Assembly (NCBI GenBank): GCA_041907665.1
Contig: JAYRGW010000014.1
Location: forward strand, 7,174 to 71,173
Length of the DNA: 64,000 bases
Source: JAAYUD01 sp041907665
GTDB lineage: Bacteria; Bacteroidota; Bacteroidia; Bacteroidales; Bacteroidaceae
Direction: 5' to 3'
The translations under genes were made by a program, and so were the position numbers. The stretch's first letter is position 1. The number at the start of each line of letters is the position of its first letter. This document shows positions 45,749 through 54,834 of this stretch, piece after piece. The notes below the pieces were generated by a model, which ran no database searches, had not been told where the DNA came from, and was given only the letters and a program-made list of their open reading frames with translations.

Positions 45749-45790
45749 GTCGAACTTTCCGTCGTTATGATGCAAAGTTCGACTTTTTTT
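45749..45790 (+). terminator. Terminator after the Spy-like gene
   Basis: GTCGAACTTT pairs with AAAGTTCGAC, then seven T. Confidence 0.85.
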
Positions 45791-45810
45791 ATGAAAATGA
45801 TTTGAAAAAG

Positions 45811-45841
45811 TTTGTGGATTCAAAATAAAGACTTATCTTTG
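45811..45841 (+). promoter_or_regulatory. Promoter of tRNA-Asp
   Basis: TTTG at 45811-45814, a 19-bp spacer and TATCTTTG at 45834-45841. Confidence 0.8.
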
Positions 45842-45858
45842 TACCCGCAAAACAAAAG

Positions 45859-45932
45859 GGTGCGTTAGTTCAGTTGGTTAGAATACATGCCTGTCACGCA
45901 TGGGGTCACGAGTTCGAGTCTCGTACGCACCG
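45859..45932 (+). tRNA. tRNA-Asp (GTC)
   Basis: Acceptor arms GGTGCGT and ACGCACC pair perfectly. The anticodon loop CTGTCAC gives GTC, and the T loop GTTCGAGTC is typical. CCA is not encoded. It stands alone with its own promoter and terminator. Confidence 0.96.
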
Positions 45933-45948
45933 CAAAATAAAATAGAGA

Positions 45949-45983
45949 ATCTCTGAAGTTATTGACTTCAGAGATTTTTTTAT
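45949..45983 (+). terminator. Terminator after tRNA-Asp
   Basis: AATCTCTGAAGT pairs with ACTTCAGAGATT, followed by T. Confidence 0.85.
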
Positions 45984-46061
45984 TTTATCGGTATTTATAT
46001 AAAAAGAAAAGGTTTAGGCTCATTAGTAAGAGTTTCTGAAAAAGCTCATTGAATCGCGTGT

Positions 46062-46514
46062 TTATAAATTAGCCTGTATCAGTTTTGATAGAGAATGATT
46101 GAATGTATCAATCTTGCCCAATTTCTTGAAAAAGTTTTTGTCTACAATATCTACATCTACTATTGCTTGCTTGATGAGCTGTTCTCCCGTCGATGACAAA
46201 AAAACGATTTTTGCTCTTGTATCTGTCGGATGCTCTCTTCTTATGATATAGTTTTTGCTTTGCAATGATTTTAATATTTGTGAGACATTCATTGTTTCCA
46301 TCTTGGTGTGTTGTGCCAACGACACTTGAGTGACTTCATCATTGTGCAGCGTTAGCCAATGAATACTCGTCATTATCACAAATTGAGAGTGATTTAATTG
46401 ATATTTATCGTTGAGCACTCTTTTTATCTTCTGTTGCCATAAAGATGTGACCTGCCATAGCAAGAATCCGCTGCTATCTTCTGCGCGCTCAACGCTGAAT
46501 GTGTTTTCTATCAT
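46062..46514 (-). CDS. MarR-family transcriptional regulator
   Basis: 150 aa. The winged-helix region has VTQVSLAQHTKMETMNVSQI, LKSLQSKNYIIRREHPTDTR and the wing AKIVFLSSTGEQL, all typical of MarR dimers. Such proteins usually repress their own operon and release DNA on binding small phenolic or oxidising compounds. The gene follows a SRPBCC gene by 9 nt on the same strand, and a long inverted repeat lies before that gene, so autoregulation is inferred. Confidence 0.85.
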   Translation of the reverse strand: MIENTFSVERAEDSSGFLLWQVTSLWQQKIKRVLNDKYQLNHSQFVIMTSIHWLTLHNDEVTQVSLAQHTKMETMNVSQILKSLQSKNYIIRREHPTDTRAKIVFLSSTGEQLIKQAIVDVDIVDKNFFKKLGKIDTFNHSLSKLIQANL

Positions 46515-46523
46515 TGTTGTATG

Positions 46524-46952
46524 TTATTTTGTTCGATTGCTTTTTATTACATTTATTTGTTTGGTGATGTCGTTGGGCAGTTGCTTTACCATATCTTTCA
46601 TTACCAATGTGTACCAGAGCCAATTTAAAGGACCTTTCATGGTAAGTCTTATCGTTATTTTCAGACCTTCTTCGGTCTCTTCATACGAATGCTCGTCATA
46701 CAATTGTGCAAGAGGAAACGTTGTTACATCTCTATAATACGAACAGGGAATGGCTTCTTCGATGAGAACGTTTACTTTGCCTGCCCCTTTAGGGTGTAGC
46801 ATGAAAGAGTTTTCAGCCTTAAAGTCTCCTTCGATATGGCTGTCTATAACTTCTGTATCCCAATATTTCCAATTGTTTACATCCGTTATCAATTTCCAAA
46901 TCTCTGCTTGAGAGATTTCTTTTGTTGTAACTGTGTATTCTTTTGTCTTCAT
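46524..46952 (-). CDS. SRPBCC (START-like) domain protein
   Basis: 142 aa. The alternating pattern TKEISQAEIWKLITDVNNWKYWD, the mid-protein HPKGAGKVNV and GLKITIRLTMKGPLNW fit the polyketide-cyclase/SRPBCC superfamily. Its members bind hydrophobic ligands in a helix-grip cavity. There is no signal peptide. It is the first gene of a two-gene unit with marR, suggesting it may be induced by the same ligand; the substrate is unknown. Confidence 0.75.
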   Translation of the reverse strand: MKTKEYTVTTKEISQAEIWKLITDVNNWKYWDTEVIDSHIEGDFKAENSFMLHPKGAGKVNVLIEEAIPCSYYRDVTTFPLAQLYDEHSYEETEEGLKITIRLTMKGPLNWLWYTLVMKDMVKQLPNDITKQINVIKSNRTK

Positions 46953-46975
46953 GTGGCTGAATTTTTATTTTTCGA

Positions 46976-47022
46976 CAAATATAATAAAAAATATTATAAT
47001 AAATAGTTTTATAATACTTTTT
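46976..47022 (-). promoter_or_regulatory. Promoter with overlapping inverted repeat, likely MarR operator
   Basis: TATATTTG (minus strand, 46976-46983) is a -7 element 24 nt before the SRPBCC start. Immediately upstream, AAAAATATTATAA (46987-46999) and TTATAATACTTTTT (47009-47022) form a near-perfect inverted repeat covering the -33 region. Confidence 0.5.
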
Positions 47023-47185
47023 ATTATGTTGTTTGATGCAAGTACTTATTCGTTAGGTGTATTGTTGTGTTTGTAGTAGTAAAATATAAGATGGCGTGAT
47101 GAGGTCCACTATTAATTGAAATGTATGATGCTCTTATATTGCAAAGACAATATAAGCACATAAAAATGTTTTCTTCATTACGTGG

Positions 47186-47213
47186 CTTGCGACTCACGGG
47201 CGTGAGTCGCAAG
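47186..47213. repeat. GACTCACG palindrome 1
   Basis: Perfect 13-bp arms CTTGCGACTCACG around GG. Same module as 33117-33142. Confidence 0.85.
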
Positions 47214-47224
47214 TTTTGTCCTTA

Positions 47225-47262
47225 TGTTTTTTCCGACTCACGCCCGTGAGTCGGAAAAAACA
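47225..47262. repeat. GACTCACG palindrome 2
   Basis: Perfect 18-bp arms TGTTTTTTCCGACTCACG around CC. The core ACTCACG is shared with palindrome 1 but the outer arms differ. It lies past the stop of the acetyltransferase gene. Confidence 0.85.
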
Positions 47263-47333
47263 TCTATACGTAACGATTATCTCCTCGTGAAGTTGTAGCA
47301 GTAACATTACTAGGTTGTCAGACAATCGTTAGT

Positions 47334-47975
47334 TTATTCATCTGTATGCATCATTGATTGCAAACCGTCGATATTGCCCGTGGTGAGATAGGAAAGGCTT
47401 TGGCGTATCTTTTGGATAGGCCAATTCCACCATTTGAGGTGTTGCAAGCGTTGTATGGTTGAAGTATCAAAGCGCTTGCGTATCTCTTTGGCGGGGCTTC
47501 CGCCCACAATGGTGTAGGGTGCAACATCTTTGGTCACTACAGCGCGTGCTGCAATAATAGCTCCGTCTCCTATATGGACTCCGGCCATGATTACCGCTTC
47601 AAATCCAATCCATACATCATTGCCTATCGTAATGTCGCCTTTGTTGTGCCATGCCGATGTGATGTCTGCCTTATTCAGTTGCCATTCTTCGTAAAAGAGG
47701 GGGAAGGTGTAAGTCGATAAAGATTTCAAAGAGTGATTGGCACAATTGAACAAAAACTTTGTGCCACATGCAATGGAACAAAATCGTCCAATTGTGAGTT
47801 TCTCTTTATGGATAGGGTAGTGGTAGAGCACGTTGTTTGTTTCGAACAGTAGGGGATCGGATACGAAGTCGTTGTATATGGTATAATCGCCTATTTCTAT
47901 TTGTGGGTCTTTGACTACTGCATTGAGGTATACGGTTTGTTTATCGCCTGTGCGTGGGTATATTTTTGTCATCAT
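47334..47975 (-). CDS. CatB/Vat-type hexapeptide O-acetyltransferase
   Basis: 213 aa from the ATG at 47975 (MMTKIYPRTGDKQTVYLN), the usual family start; the frame continues upstream to 48104 but the extra residues are atypical. Left-handed beta-helix repeats run through IEIGDYTIYNDF, LTIGRFCSIACGTKF and ITIGNDVWIGFEAVIMAGVHIGDGAI. The catalytic-type His lies in NCANHSLKSL. The family includes streptogramin (Vat) and chloramphenicol (CatB) acetyltransferases and many of unknown substrate, so a resistance role is possible but unproved. Confidence 0.82.
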   Translation of the reverse strand: MMTKIYPRTGDKQTVYLNAVVKDPQIEIGDYTIYNDFVSDPLLFETNNVLYHYPIHKEKLTIGRFCSIACGTKFLFNCANHSLKSLSTYTFPLFYEEWQLNKADITSAWHNKGDITIGNDVWIGFEAVIMAGVHIGDGAIIAARAVVTKDVAPYTIVGGSPAKEIRKRFDTSTIQRLQHLKWWNWPIQKIRQSLSYLTTGNIDGLQSMMHTDE

Positions 47976-48066
47976 TTTATGATAGATATATAGCTTTGTT
48001 TGTAGAAAATGGAATGTTGGCACTATTCTTCTTGCAGAAGTGCTGCATACCATTTGATAAATAGAG

Positions 48067-48250
48067 TTGTTGATTGAAAGGTGGTGTGATAGCAATGGGC
48101 ACACCGATGCCGCTATCGAAAAGAAACTTTTCGATATGCCTGAAGTAAGAAAGCTATATGCAGCGTTGCCATTTCATGATTTGGGAATATTGATAACCGG
48201 TTGTAAAGATAAGACCTTATTTCCATACGCGCAAGGAAATATTTATTTTG
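48067..48250 (+). pseudogene. Possible gene remnant
   Basis: An in-frame stretch encoding AIEKKLFDMPEVRKLYAALP and then FHDLGILITG has protein-like composition, but degrades into low-complexity sequence after about 60 codons and has no proper start. I do not recognise it. It lies between the acetyltransferase start and the intron. The rest of 47976-48446 shows nothing else. Confidence 0.25.
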
Positions 48251-48864
48251 TTATCGTAAAGTGTAAGCTATTGTTAAATGTGCTGTGGCGTTGCAACAAA
48301 AGATGTAGCTATTTCGTCTTCTATATAAAGACATGCAAGTGTTGGTTTTCTTAATGTAAAAGAGATACTAACTGACAATTCTAAACATATACGGACATTT
48401 TTTGTATAGAATGTATTAGTCAAAAGGCGCAAATATCTGTGAGGACGTTTGCGCTTTGCTTTAGTTCGTTCAGCATGGGCTAAAGGGTGTAAGTCCCTAA
48501 CGCAGCCTAATAGCGGGAAGCGTACAGCCAACGACAAGGGTATCCATCGTGAGTTGGAATCTGAAGGAAGTCTGCGGCAAATATCTGACCTGACATACAG
48601 AAATTTGATATTAAGGCTTATGAATGTGGGTGAGCTTGCCAAACAAAACAAAGTCCAATAGCTGTTCGGGACATTCAGAGTAAATCAAACAGGTATAAGA
48701 TAGAAAGAATATGTTCTTAACAATGGCGGTTTGCGGACGTGTAATAAGACATGAGTCGATTGTCAACCACGGTGTAACGTTTGTCGCAAGAAGTCAGCCT
48801 AGGTCATAATAGTAGGCAATAAGTCAATATATCCAACGAAGGACCTAACCTTTAAATTAAACAT

Positions 48865-50089
48865 TTGAACTTTGCCTATTGGCAGGTGATAAGAAACATG
48901 GGTTGTGGCGGAATTGACAAGATGTCGTGCGAGCAGTTGCTCCCATGGCTGAAAGCCAACGGAAAATCGCTAATAGAATTCTTGATGGACGGCAGTTACC
49001 GTCCAAACCCAGTCAGACGGGTAGAGATACCCAAGGAAAACGGCAAGATGCGATAGCTTGGCATACCGACAGTTGTAGACCGTTTTATCTAACAATCAAT
49101 CAACCAAGTATTAACCCCCATCTATGAGAAGCAGTTCCACAAGAACAGTTTCGGCTTCCGTCCAAAACGTAGTTGCCATGGTGCACTGCGTACGGCAAAG
49201 AAAATAATCAGCCAAGACAACCGTTATGTTGTAGACCTTGACTTGGAACGTTTCTTTGACACGGTAGGCCATAGCAAACTCATAGAAATACTTTCTCGTA
49301 CGATAAAGGACGGAAGAGTGGTACGCTTAATACATCATATCTGCGCAGTGGCATAATGAACCACGGAGTGTTTGAGATGAACGAGGAAGGCACTCCGCAA
49401 GGAGGTCCTCTAAGTCCATTGTTGAGCAATATCATGCTCAATGAATTGGATAAGGGACTTGAGCGTCGTGGATACAAGTTTGTCCGTAATGCCGATGATG
49501 CGATGATATTTTGTGGAAGCAAGAGGGGAGCGGAACGTTTGCGTGTTTCCATCACGAAGTATATTGAGGAGTCATTACACTTACGAGTAAACAAGGAAAA
49601 GACCGTGTCGGCAAATGTCAGCAAGGTAAAATACCTCGGTTACACGTTTGGAGTGACGAAAGATACCAATTGCGCCTACATGCCAAGTCCAAAACCAAGA
49701 TGTTAGCCAAGCTAAAAGAGCTGACGAGCCGAAGCAACGGATGGGGTTATGAGCGTAGAAAGCAAACCTTGAAACGATATATAGTAGGATGGATAGGTTA
49801 TTATCATTTGGCAGAAATGAAGGAATTTCTTCTATGCACCGATGAATGGCTACGCCGACGTATCCGTATGTGTATTTGGAAAGCGTGGAAGAAAATGAAG
49901 ACCAAGGTGGGGAACCTCATCAAATGTGGCATAAATAAATATCAAACTTACGAATGGGTTAGCACACGTAAATCTTACTGGCACACCGCGGATAGTTGGA
50001 TATTGCATCGTGCAATCACTAATGAGCGACTGCGCTTGCAAGGATATGCTACCCTATATGATGAGTATGTCAAATGGTACCCTAAATGA
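48865..50089 (+). pseudogene. Broken group II intron reverse transcriptase/maturase
   Basis: Pieces in three frames reconstruct one protein: AYWQVIRNMGCGGIDKMS, RRVEIPKENGKMR, LGIPTVVDRFI, FGFRPKRSCHGALRTAKK, DLDLERFFDTV, EEGTPQGGPLSPLLSNIML and the maturase part up to YDEYVKWYPK. Two internal stops (49054-49056 TAG, 49090-49092 TAA, both at expected Gln codons) and two frameshifts (near 49335 and 49670) break it. The catalytic YADD has become NADD at about 49487. The N-terminus is missing. It cannot encode an active enzyme. Confidence 0.85.
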
Positions 50090-50092
50090 GGA

Positions 50093-50124
50093 ACCGCCGT
50101 ATGCCGAACGGTACGTACGGTGGT
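50093..50124 (+). ncRNA. Group II intron domain V
   Basis: A 9-bp stem, 2-nt bulge and upper stem with a GAAC loop fit the conserved domain V shape. Confidence 0.7.
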
Positions 50125-50206
50125 GTGAGAGGCCGGTAAATATGAAAGTAGGAGATAAACATCTATGATTAGTATTTATCTCCTACTCGATTGTGGCGTT
50201 TTCTTT

Positions 50207-52351
50207 CTATTCTCCTAAAAGAATATGAAGAATATCACAAGCACACTTTGATACATTGGTACCGGGACCGAAGATTCCTGCAACTCCTGCTTTGTACAGG
50301 AAGTCATAGTCTTGTGTCGGGATTACACCGCCTGCGATGACAATAATGTCGGGGCGTCCCAGTTTTTTCAGTTCTGCAATGATTTGCGGAACCAATGTTT
50401 TGTGACCTGCAGCCAACGATGAAACGCCGACTACGTGAACATCATTCTCTACTGCTTCGCGAGCAGCCTCTTCTGGAGTTTGGAATAACGGTCCCATATC
50501 AACGTCGAATCCGCAGTCGGCATAGCCGGTTGCTACGACTTTGGCACCACGGTCGTGACCGTCTTGCCCCATTTTGGCTATCATGATACGTGGACGACGT
50601 CCTTCTTGCTTTGCAAATTTGTCGCAAAGTTCGCAGGCTTCCTTGAAACTCTTGTCGTTTTTGCTTTCTGATGAATACACGCCTGATATTGTTCTGATTA
50701 CTGCTTTATAACGTCCAGCTATTTTCTCGCATGCCATTGAAATCTCGCCCAGGGTTGCGCCGATGTGTGCAGCTTTCACTGCGAGGTCGAGCAGGTTGCC
50801 TTCGCCGGTCTCTACACTCTTGGTGATGGCGTCGAGAGCTTCCTGTACTTTCTTTTCGTCACGGCGGGTGCGAACTCTCTTCAATGTTTCAATCTGTTCG
50901 TTGCGAACGGCTGTGTTGTCGATTTCCAGAATATCGATAGGAGCTTCTTTCTCCAAACGATATTTATTCACACCGACGATGGTCTGCGAACCGCTATCAA
51001 TACGAGCTTGTGTGCGGGCAGCAGCCTCTTCGATACGCATTTTTGGAATACCCGATTCGATAGCCTTAGCCATACCGCCCAGTTTCTCGATCTCTTCAAT
51101 GTGCTCCCATGCCTTATGAACCAATTCGTTGGTCAGAGACTCTACATAATACGAACCGCCCCATGGGTCGATACCTTTGCATACGTATGTTTCGTCTTGA
51201 ATGTAAATCTGAGTGTTGCGGGCTATGCGGGCCGAAAAATCGGTAGGCAGTGCGATCGCTTCATCCAGTGCGTTGGTGTGCAACGATTGAGTATGTCCCA
51301 ATGCTGCTGCCATTGCTTCGATACATGTACGGCCTATGTTATTATAAGGATCTTGCTCTGTGAGCGACCAACCTGATGTTTGACAGTGAGTACGGAGTGC
51401 GAGAGATTTCGAATTCTTCGGGTTGAATTGTTTCACAATCTTTGCCCACAACATACGTGCTGCACGCATCTTGGCAATTTCCATGAAGTGGTTGGTACCT
51501 ATAGCCCAGAAGAATGATAAGCGGGGAGCGAAAGCATCGATGTCGATACCTGCTTTCACGCCGGCACGCAAGTATTCCAAACCGTCGGCAAGTGTGTAGG
51601 CCAATTCGATGTCGGCTGTAGCACCGGCTTCTTGCATGTGGTAGCCCGATATGGAAATAGAGTTGAATTTGGGCATCTTCTGCGATGTATATTCAAAGAT
51701 GTCCGAGATAATCCGCATAGAAAATGCTGGCGGATAGATATAGGTGTTGCGCACCATGAACTCTTTCAGAATATCGTTTTGGATCGTACCTGCCATTTCT
51801 TCCAATTTGGCTCCTTGATCAAGACCGGCGCAGATATAGAATGCCATGATAGGCAATACGGCACCGTTCATTGTCATTGATACAGACATTTTGTTCAATG
51901 GAATACCATCGAACAACACTTTCATGTTGTCAAGGCAGCAGATAGATACGCCGGCTTTACCCACGTCGCCCACTACACGTGGATGGTCGGGGTCGTAGCC
52001 ACGGTGAGTAGCCAAGTCGAATGCTACGGACAAACCTTTCTGTCCCGAAGCAAGGTTGCGGCGATAGAATGCGTTTGACTCTTCGGCTGTAGAGAAACCT
52101 GCATACTGACGGATGGTCCACGGGCGGAACGGGTACATCATCGAATACGGACCGCGCAGATAGGGAGGAATACCGGCCGAATAGTCGAGGTGTTCCATGC
52201 CTTCAAGGTCTTCTTTTGTATATACCGGCTTCACGCCGATGTGTTCGGGTGTTTCCCAGTTCTCTTCAATTCCGTTTGCTTTCTGCCATGCCATCCCGTC
52301 GGCTGGTCTGAAAGCTTCGTTTATATCTATGTTTTTAAAATCTGGTTTCAT
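50207..52351 (-). CDS. mutB: Methylmalonyl-CoA mutase large subunit
   Basis: 714 aa. It interconverts succinyl-CoA and (R)-methylmalonyl-CoA using adenosylcobalamin, the key step of propionate formation in Bacteroidales. The TIM barrel has RQYAGFSTAEESNAFYRRNL and FDLATHRGYDPDHPRVVGDV. The C-terminal B12 domain has the DxHxxG motif in AKMGQDGHDRGAKVVATGY, with GVSSLAAGHKTLVP and VIAGGVIPTQDY. It starts 1 nt after mutA, so the subunits are coupled. Confidence 0.96.
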   Translation of the reverse strand: MKPDFKNIDINEAFRPADGMAWQKANGIEENWETPEHIGVKPVYTKEDLEGMEHLDYSAGIPPYLRGPYSMMYPFRPWTIRQYAGFSTAEESNAFYRRNLASGQKGLSVAFDLATHRGYDPDHPRVVGDVGKAGVSICCLDNMKVLFDGIPLNKMSVSMTMNGAVLPIMAFYICAGLDQGAKLEEMAGTIQNDILKEFMVRNTYIYPPAFSMRIISDIFEYTSQKMPKFNSISISGYHMQEAGATADIELAYTLADGLEYLRAGVKAGIDIDAFAPRLSFFWAIGTNHFMEIAKMRAARMLWAKIVKQFNPKNSKSLALRTHCQTSGWSLTEQDPYNNIGRTCIEAMAAALGHTQSLHTNALDEAIALPTDFSARIARNTQIYIQDETYVCKGIDPWGGSYYVESLTNELVHKAWEHIEEIEKLGGMAKAIESGIPKMRIEEAAARTQARIDSGSQTIVGVNKYRLEKEAPIDILEIDNTAVRNEQIETLKRVRTRRDEKKVQEALDAITKSVETGEGNLLDLAVKAAHIGATLGEISMACEKIAGRYKAVIRTISGVYSSESKNDKSFKEACELCDKFAKQEGRRPRIMIAKMGQDGHDRGAKVVATGYADCGFDVDMGPLFQTPEEAAREAVENDVHVVGVSSLAAGHKTLVPQIIAELKKLGRPDIIVIAGGVIPTQDYDFLYKAGVAGIFGPGTNVSKCACDILHILLGE

Positions 52352-52352
52352 C

Positions 52353-54248
52353 TTACTTCAATAATTTAGCGTTGTATTCTTTTAATGTTTCCAATACGTT
52401 GCAACGTACATGGATGAAGTTTTCTATTCCTTCTTTCTTCAAATCTTCCATGCAGGCCGGTGCTCCGGCAACGATAAAGATGGCGCGGCCGTTTATTGCT
52501 TTGAAAGCAGAAACAGCATATTCGGCATATTCGTCATCGCTCGAACACAGTACAACGATGTCGGCTTTGGCTTCCATGGCAGCTTCAACTCCGGCTTCTA
52601 CTGTATCGAATCCCAGATTGTCTACCACTTCGTATCCGGCACAAGCCAAGAAGTTACATGAAAATTGAGCACGGGCTTGGCGCATGGCCAAATTGCCGAT
52701 AGTAAGCATGAATGCCTTGGGGCGATGAGCCGATTTCTCGGTAGCCAGACGAAGGGTTTCAAATTCATCAGCCAGGCGTTTGGTGCAAAGTGTGTCTATT
52801 GTTTTTTCTTCTGTAGCGCAACCACAGTGACAAGCCGCATCTTCTACGATCTTATCGGCTGCTGTCTCATTGAAGTTGGGGAACTGGTTGGTTCCGAGCA
52901 AGGTTTCGCGGCGTTTGGCAAATGCTTCGTGACGGGCTTTGTTGCTCGTGTTGATAGCCTCTTGTACTTTTCCACCACGTACGGCTGTTTCGAAACCGCC
53001 ATCTTCGCACACCGAGAGGAATTGTTTCCAACCTTCGCGGGCGATAGACGCCGTCAGTGTCTCTATGTACCATGAACCGCCGGCAGGGTCGACTACCTTA
53101 TCGAAGTGCGACTCTTCTTTCAACAGTAATTGTTGGTTGCGGGCCAGATGTTCCGAGAATTCGTCCGGTTCCTTGTATGCTTTGTCAAATGGGATAAGAG
53201 TCATGGAGTCTACTCCGGCAAGTGCGGCGCTCATTGCTTCCGTTTGCGAGCGAAGCAGGTTCACATACGAGTCGAATACCGTCTGATTGTATTGCGATGT
53301 TTCGGCATGAATCTTCATCTTGGCAGCGCAACGGCATTCGCCATTGGCACCCTGATTCTTGCAGTCGCCATGACATTCGGGATTGTAAGAAGCCACGATG
53401 TTAGCCCATAACGTACGGGCAGCACGGAATTTGGCAATCTCCATGAAATAGTTAGTGCTGACGCCCATCACGAATTTAATTTTCTTAGCAACGGCAGCAG
53501 CTGGAAGTCCGGCATCTGTCAGTTGACGTAGATATTCGTTACCCCAAGCCAGAGCATATCCCAATTCCTGATAAATATAAGCACCGGCATTGGTCAGCGA
53601 GTTGGCATGAACCGTAAAGGTGCGGTATTTGGGGAGTTCGGCTGTGATGTCGAGCAATTGTTTGCATGTCTGCACGAAATCTTCTTTCTCTTTGCCCTTC
53701 TTCAGCATCACATTGAAGTGGTCGTATTCTACCGAGCCTACAAGTTTGGATAGGTCGTATCCTTTTTTCTTGAAATAGTCTACAAGTATTTGAGCCAATT
53801 CTGCTACTTTGTTGGGGCACGTGGCGAAATTCAATTCCACACATTCGGCACATATATCTTTCAGCAGTGTATCGATCAGTTCGGGACTCAGATTTTTGCC
53901 TTTAATTCTGAAACCTAGCGAGTCGATGCCTTTATTAAGAATATCCAGTGCTTTGGAGTTGGCTGCTGCTGCATCGTCTACAACGATGTCTTGGCGCACG
54001 AGCCAAAGGTTACTATCCTTTTTAGTACCTCTCAAGTAGGGGAATTCACCGGGAAGAGAATCGATAGACTTCAAGTCCTTGAGGTCTTCCATTCGGTAGA
54101 AGGGTTGTACTTTGAATCCTTCATTTGTTTTCCAAACAAGTTTCTTCTCGAAGTCGGCGCCTTTTAGGTCAACCTGGATTTTCGCAAGCCATTCTTCGGT
54201 AGAGACGGATGGAAATTCCGAGAAGAGTTTTTCTTTTTTATCTGCCAT
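52353..54248 (-). CDS. mutA: Methylmalonyl-CoA mutase small subunit
   Basis: 631 aa, the non-catalytic partner of MutB. The barrel part has LPGEFPYLRGTKKDSNLWLV and KIKFVMGVSTNYFMEIAKFR. The C-terminal pseudo-B12 domain lacks DxHxxG, as is normal for MutA. Two Cys-rich stretches stand out: one in the barrel (ECHGDCKNQGANGECRC, 53321-53392) and one in the linker (ACHCGCATEEK, 52795-52845). Their role is unknown. A TATATTTG element on the minus strand at 54326-54333 may be the operon -7 box. Confidence 0.95.
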   Translation of the reverse strand: MADKKEKLFSEFPSVSTEEWLAKIQVDLKGADFEKKLVWKTNEGFKVQPFYRMEDLKDLKSIDSLPGEFPYLRGTKKDSNLWLVRQDIVVDDAAAANSKALDILNKGIDSLGFRIKGKNLSPELIDTLLKDICAECVELNFATCPNKVAELAQILVDYFKKKGYDLSKLVGSVEYDHFNVMLKKGKEKEDFVQTCKQLLDITAELPKYRTFTVHANSLTNAGAYIYQELGYALAWGNEYLRQLTDAGLPAAAVAKKIKFVMGVSTNYFMEIAKFRAARTLWANIVASYNPECHGDCKNQGANGECRCAAKMKIHAETSQYNQTVFDSYVNLLRSQTEAMSAALAGVDSMTLIPFDKAYKEPDEFSEHLARNQQLLLKEESHFDKVVDPAGGSWYIETLTASIAREGWKQFLSVCEDGGFETAVRGGKVQEAINTSNKARHEAFAKRRETLLGTNQFPNFNETAADKIVEDAACHCGCATEEKTIDTLCTKRLADEFETLRLATEKSAHRPKAFMLTIGNLAMRQARAQFSCNFLACAGYEVVDNLGFDTVEAGVEAAMEAKADIVVLCSSDDEYAEYAVSAFKAINGRAIFIVAGAPACMEDLKKEGIENFIHVRCNVLETLKEYNAKLLK

Positions 54249-54588
54249 AGTTTATCTAAATAAAAATTTTGTAAAAGGTTTATTCAAAGCCGTTTTTGGC
54301 TTGAAGTATTTTTCATAACCGACCACAAATATACAAAATGATATGGAAGTGTGATACTCTTTTCATGAAAATCGGATAATTATATTTCAATTTATAACAG
54401 TTAATAAATATTTGTAACTTACAACTGCTTTATTCTTCCGAAATAGCCAAAGATTGCCGCATATTCTTCTATTCTTGTTATCGCTCTTTCAATGAAGAGT
54501 CTATTTGTTCACTCCGTGATTGTGTGTATAAATGCTCTTTCGGGCAGTATGTTGCATCGTAGCCAATTCGTTTTGCTATCGATTGGGA

Positions 54589-54623
54589 TTCGGAAGAGGT
54601 TTTTGAGCCTCCGATTGCAATCA
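54589..54623. repeat. 35-nt inverted repeat, left arm
   Basis: Complementary to 54800-54834 with one mismatch; GAGCCTCCGATTGCAATCA is its core. Confidence 0.85.
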
Positions 54624-54627
54624 TTTA

Positions 54628-54790
54628 GTTAACGAAAGCCAAATATGCGATTCGTTTTGGCTTGCTTTGTTAATGGAAACCAAATATGAGTCTCAGATCT
54701 GTTTACTTGGTTAAAGGAAGCCAAATATGAGGCTCGTTTTTAACTTCCGGACCCCATGCGGACCAAAATGAGGCTCATTTTGCATTTTCC
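54628..54790. repeat. Degenerate 41-bp tandem repeat array
   Basis: Units begin at 54628, 54669, 54710 and about 54749. Each has GTTAA-GGAA-CCAAATATGAG-CTC or a decayed form of it, with the T-rich second half most variable. A weaker fifth unit may follow the right inverted arm. Confidence 0.75.
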
Positions 54791-54799
54791 GACCTCAAT

Positions 54800-54834
54800 T
54801 GATTGCAATCGGAGGCTCAAAAACCACTTCCGAA
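54800..54834. repeat. 35-nt inverted repeat, right arm
   Basis: Partner of 54589-54623. The two arms enclose the 41-bp array. No supported gene occurs in 54249-55186; a 108-codon frame at 54803-55129 overlaps the repeat and looks spurious. Confidence 0.85.

Larger units (their letters stand above)
48447..50191 (+). mobile_element. Degenerate group II intron
   Basis: About 1.74 kb. The 5' part (from GTTTGCGCTTTG, with AAGGGTGTAAGTCCCTAACG) resembles domain I. Domain V lies at 50093-50124 (ACCGCCGTA/TACGGTGGT stem with a GAAC tetraloop), followed by a domain VI hairpin and the typical 3' end CCTACTCGAT. The reverse transcriptase inside is broken. The 5' boundary lacks the usual GTGCG and is approximate. 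It is inserted between the acetyltransferase and mutB genes. Confidence 0.8.

Noticed and set aside
48449..48661. 70-codon frame at the start of the intron
   Set aside because: It lies in the structured domain I RNA region.
54628..54790. CRISPR array
   Set aside because: Units are contiguous 41-mers with internal decay, no constant repeat alternating with unique spacers, and no cas genes nearby.
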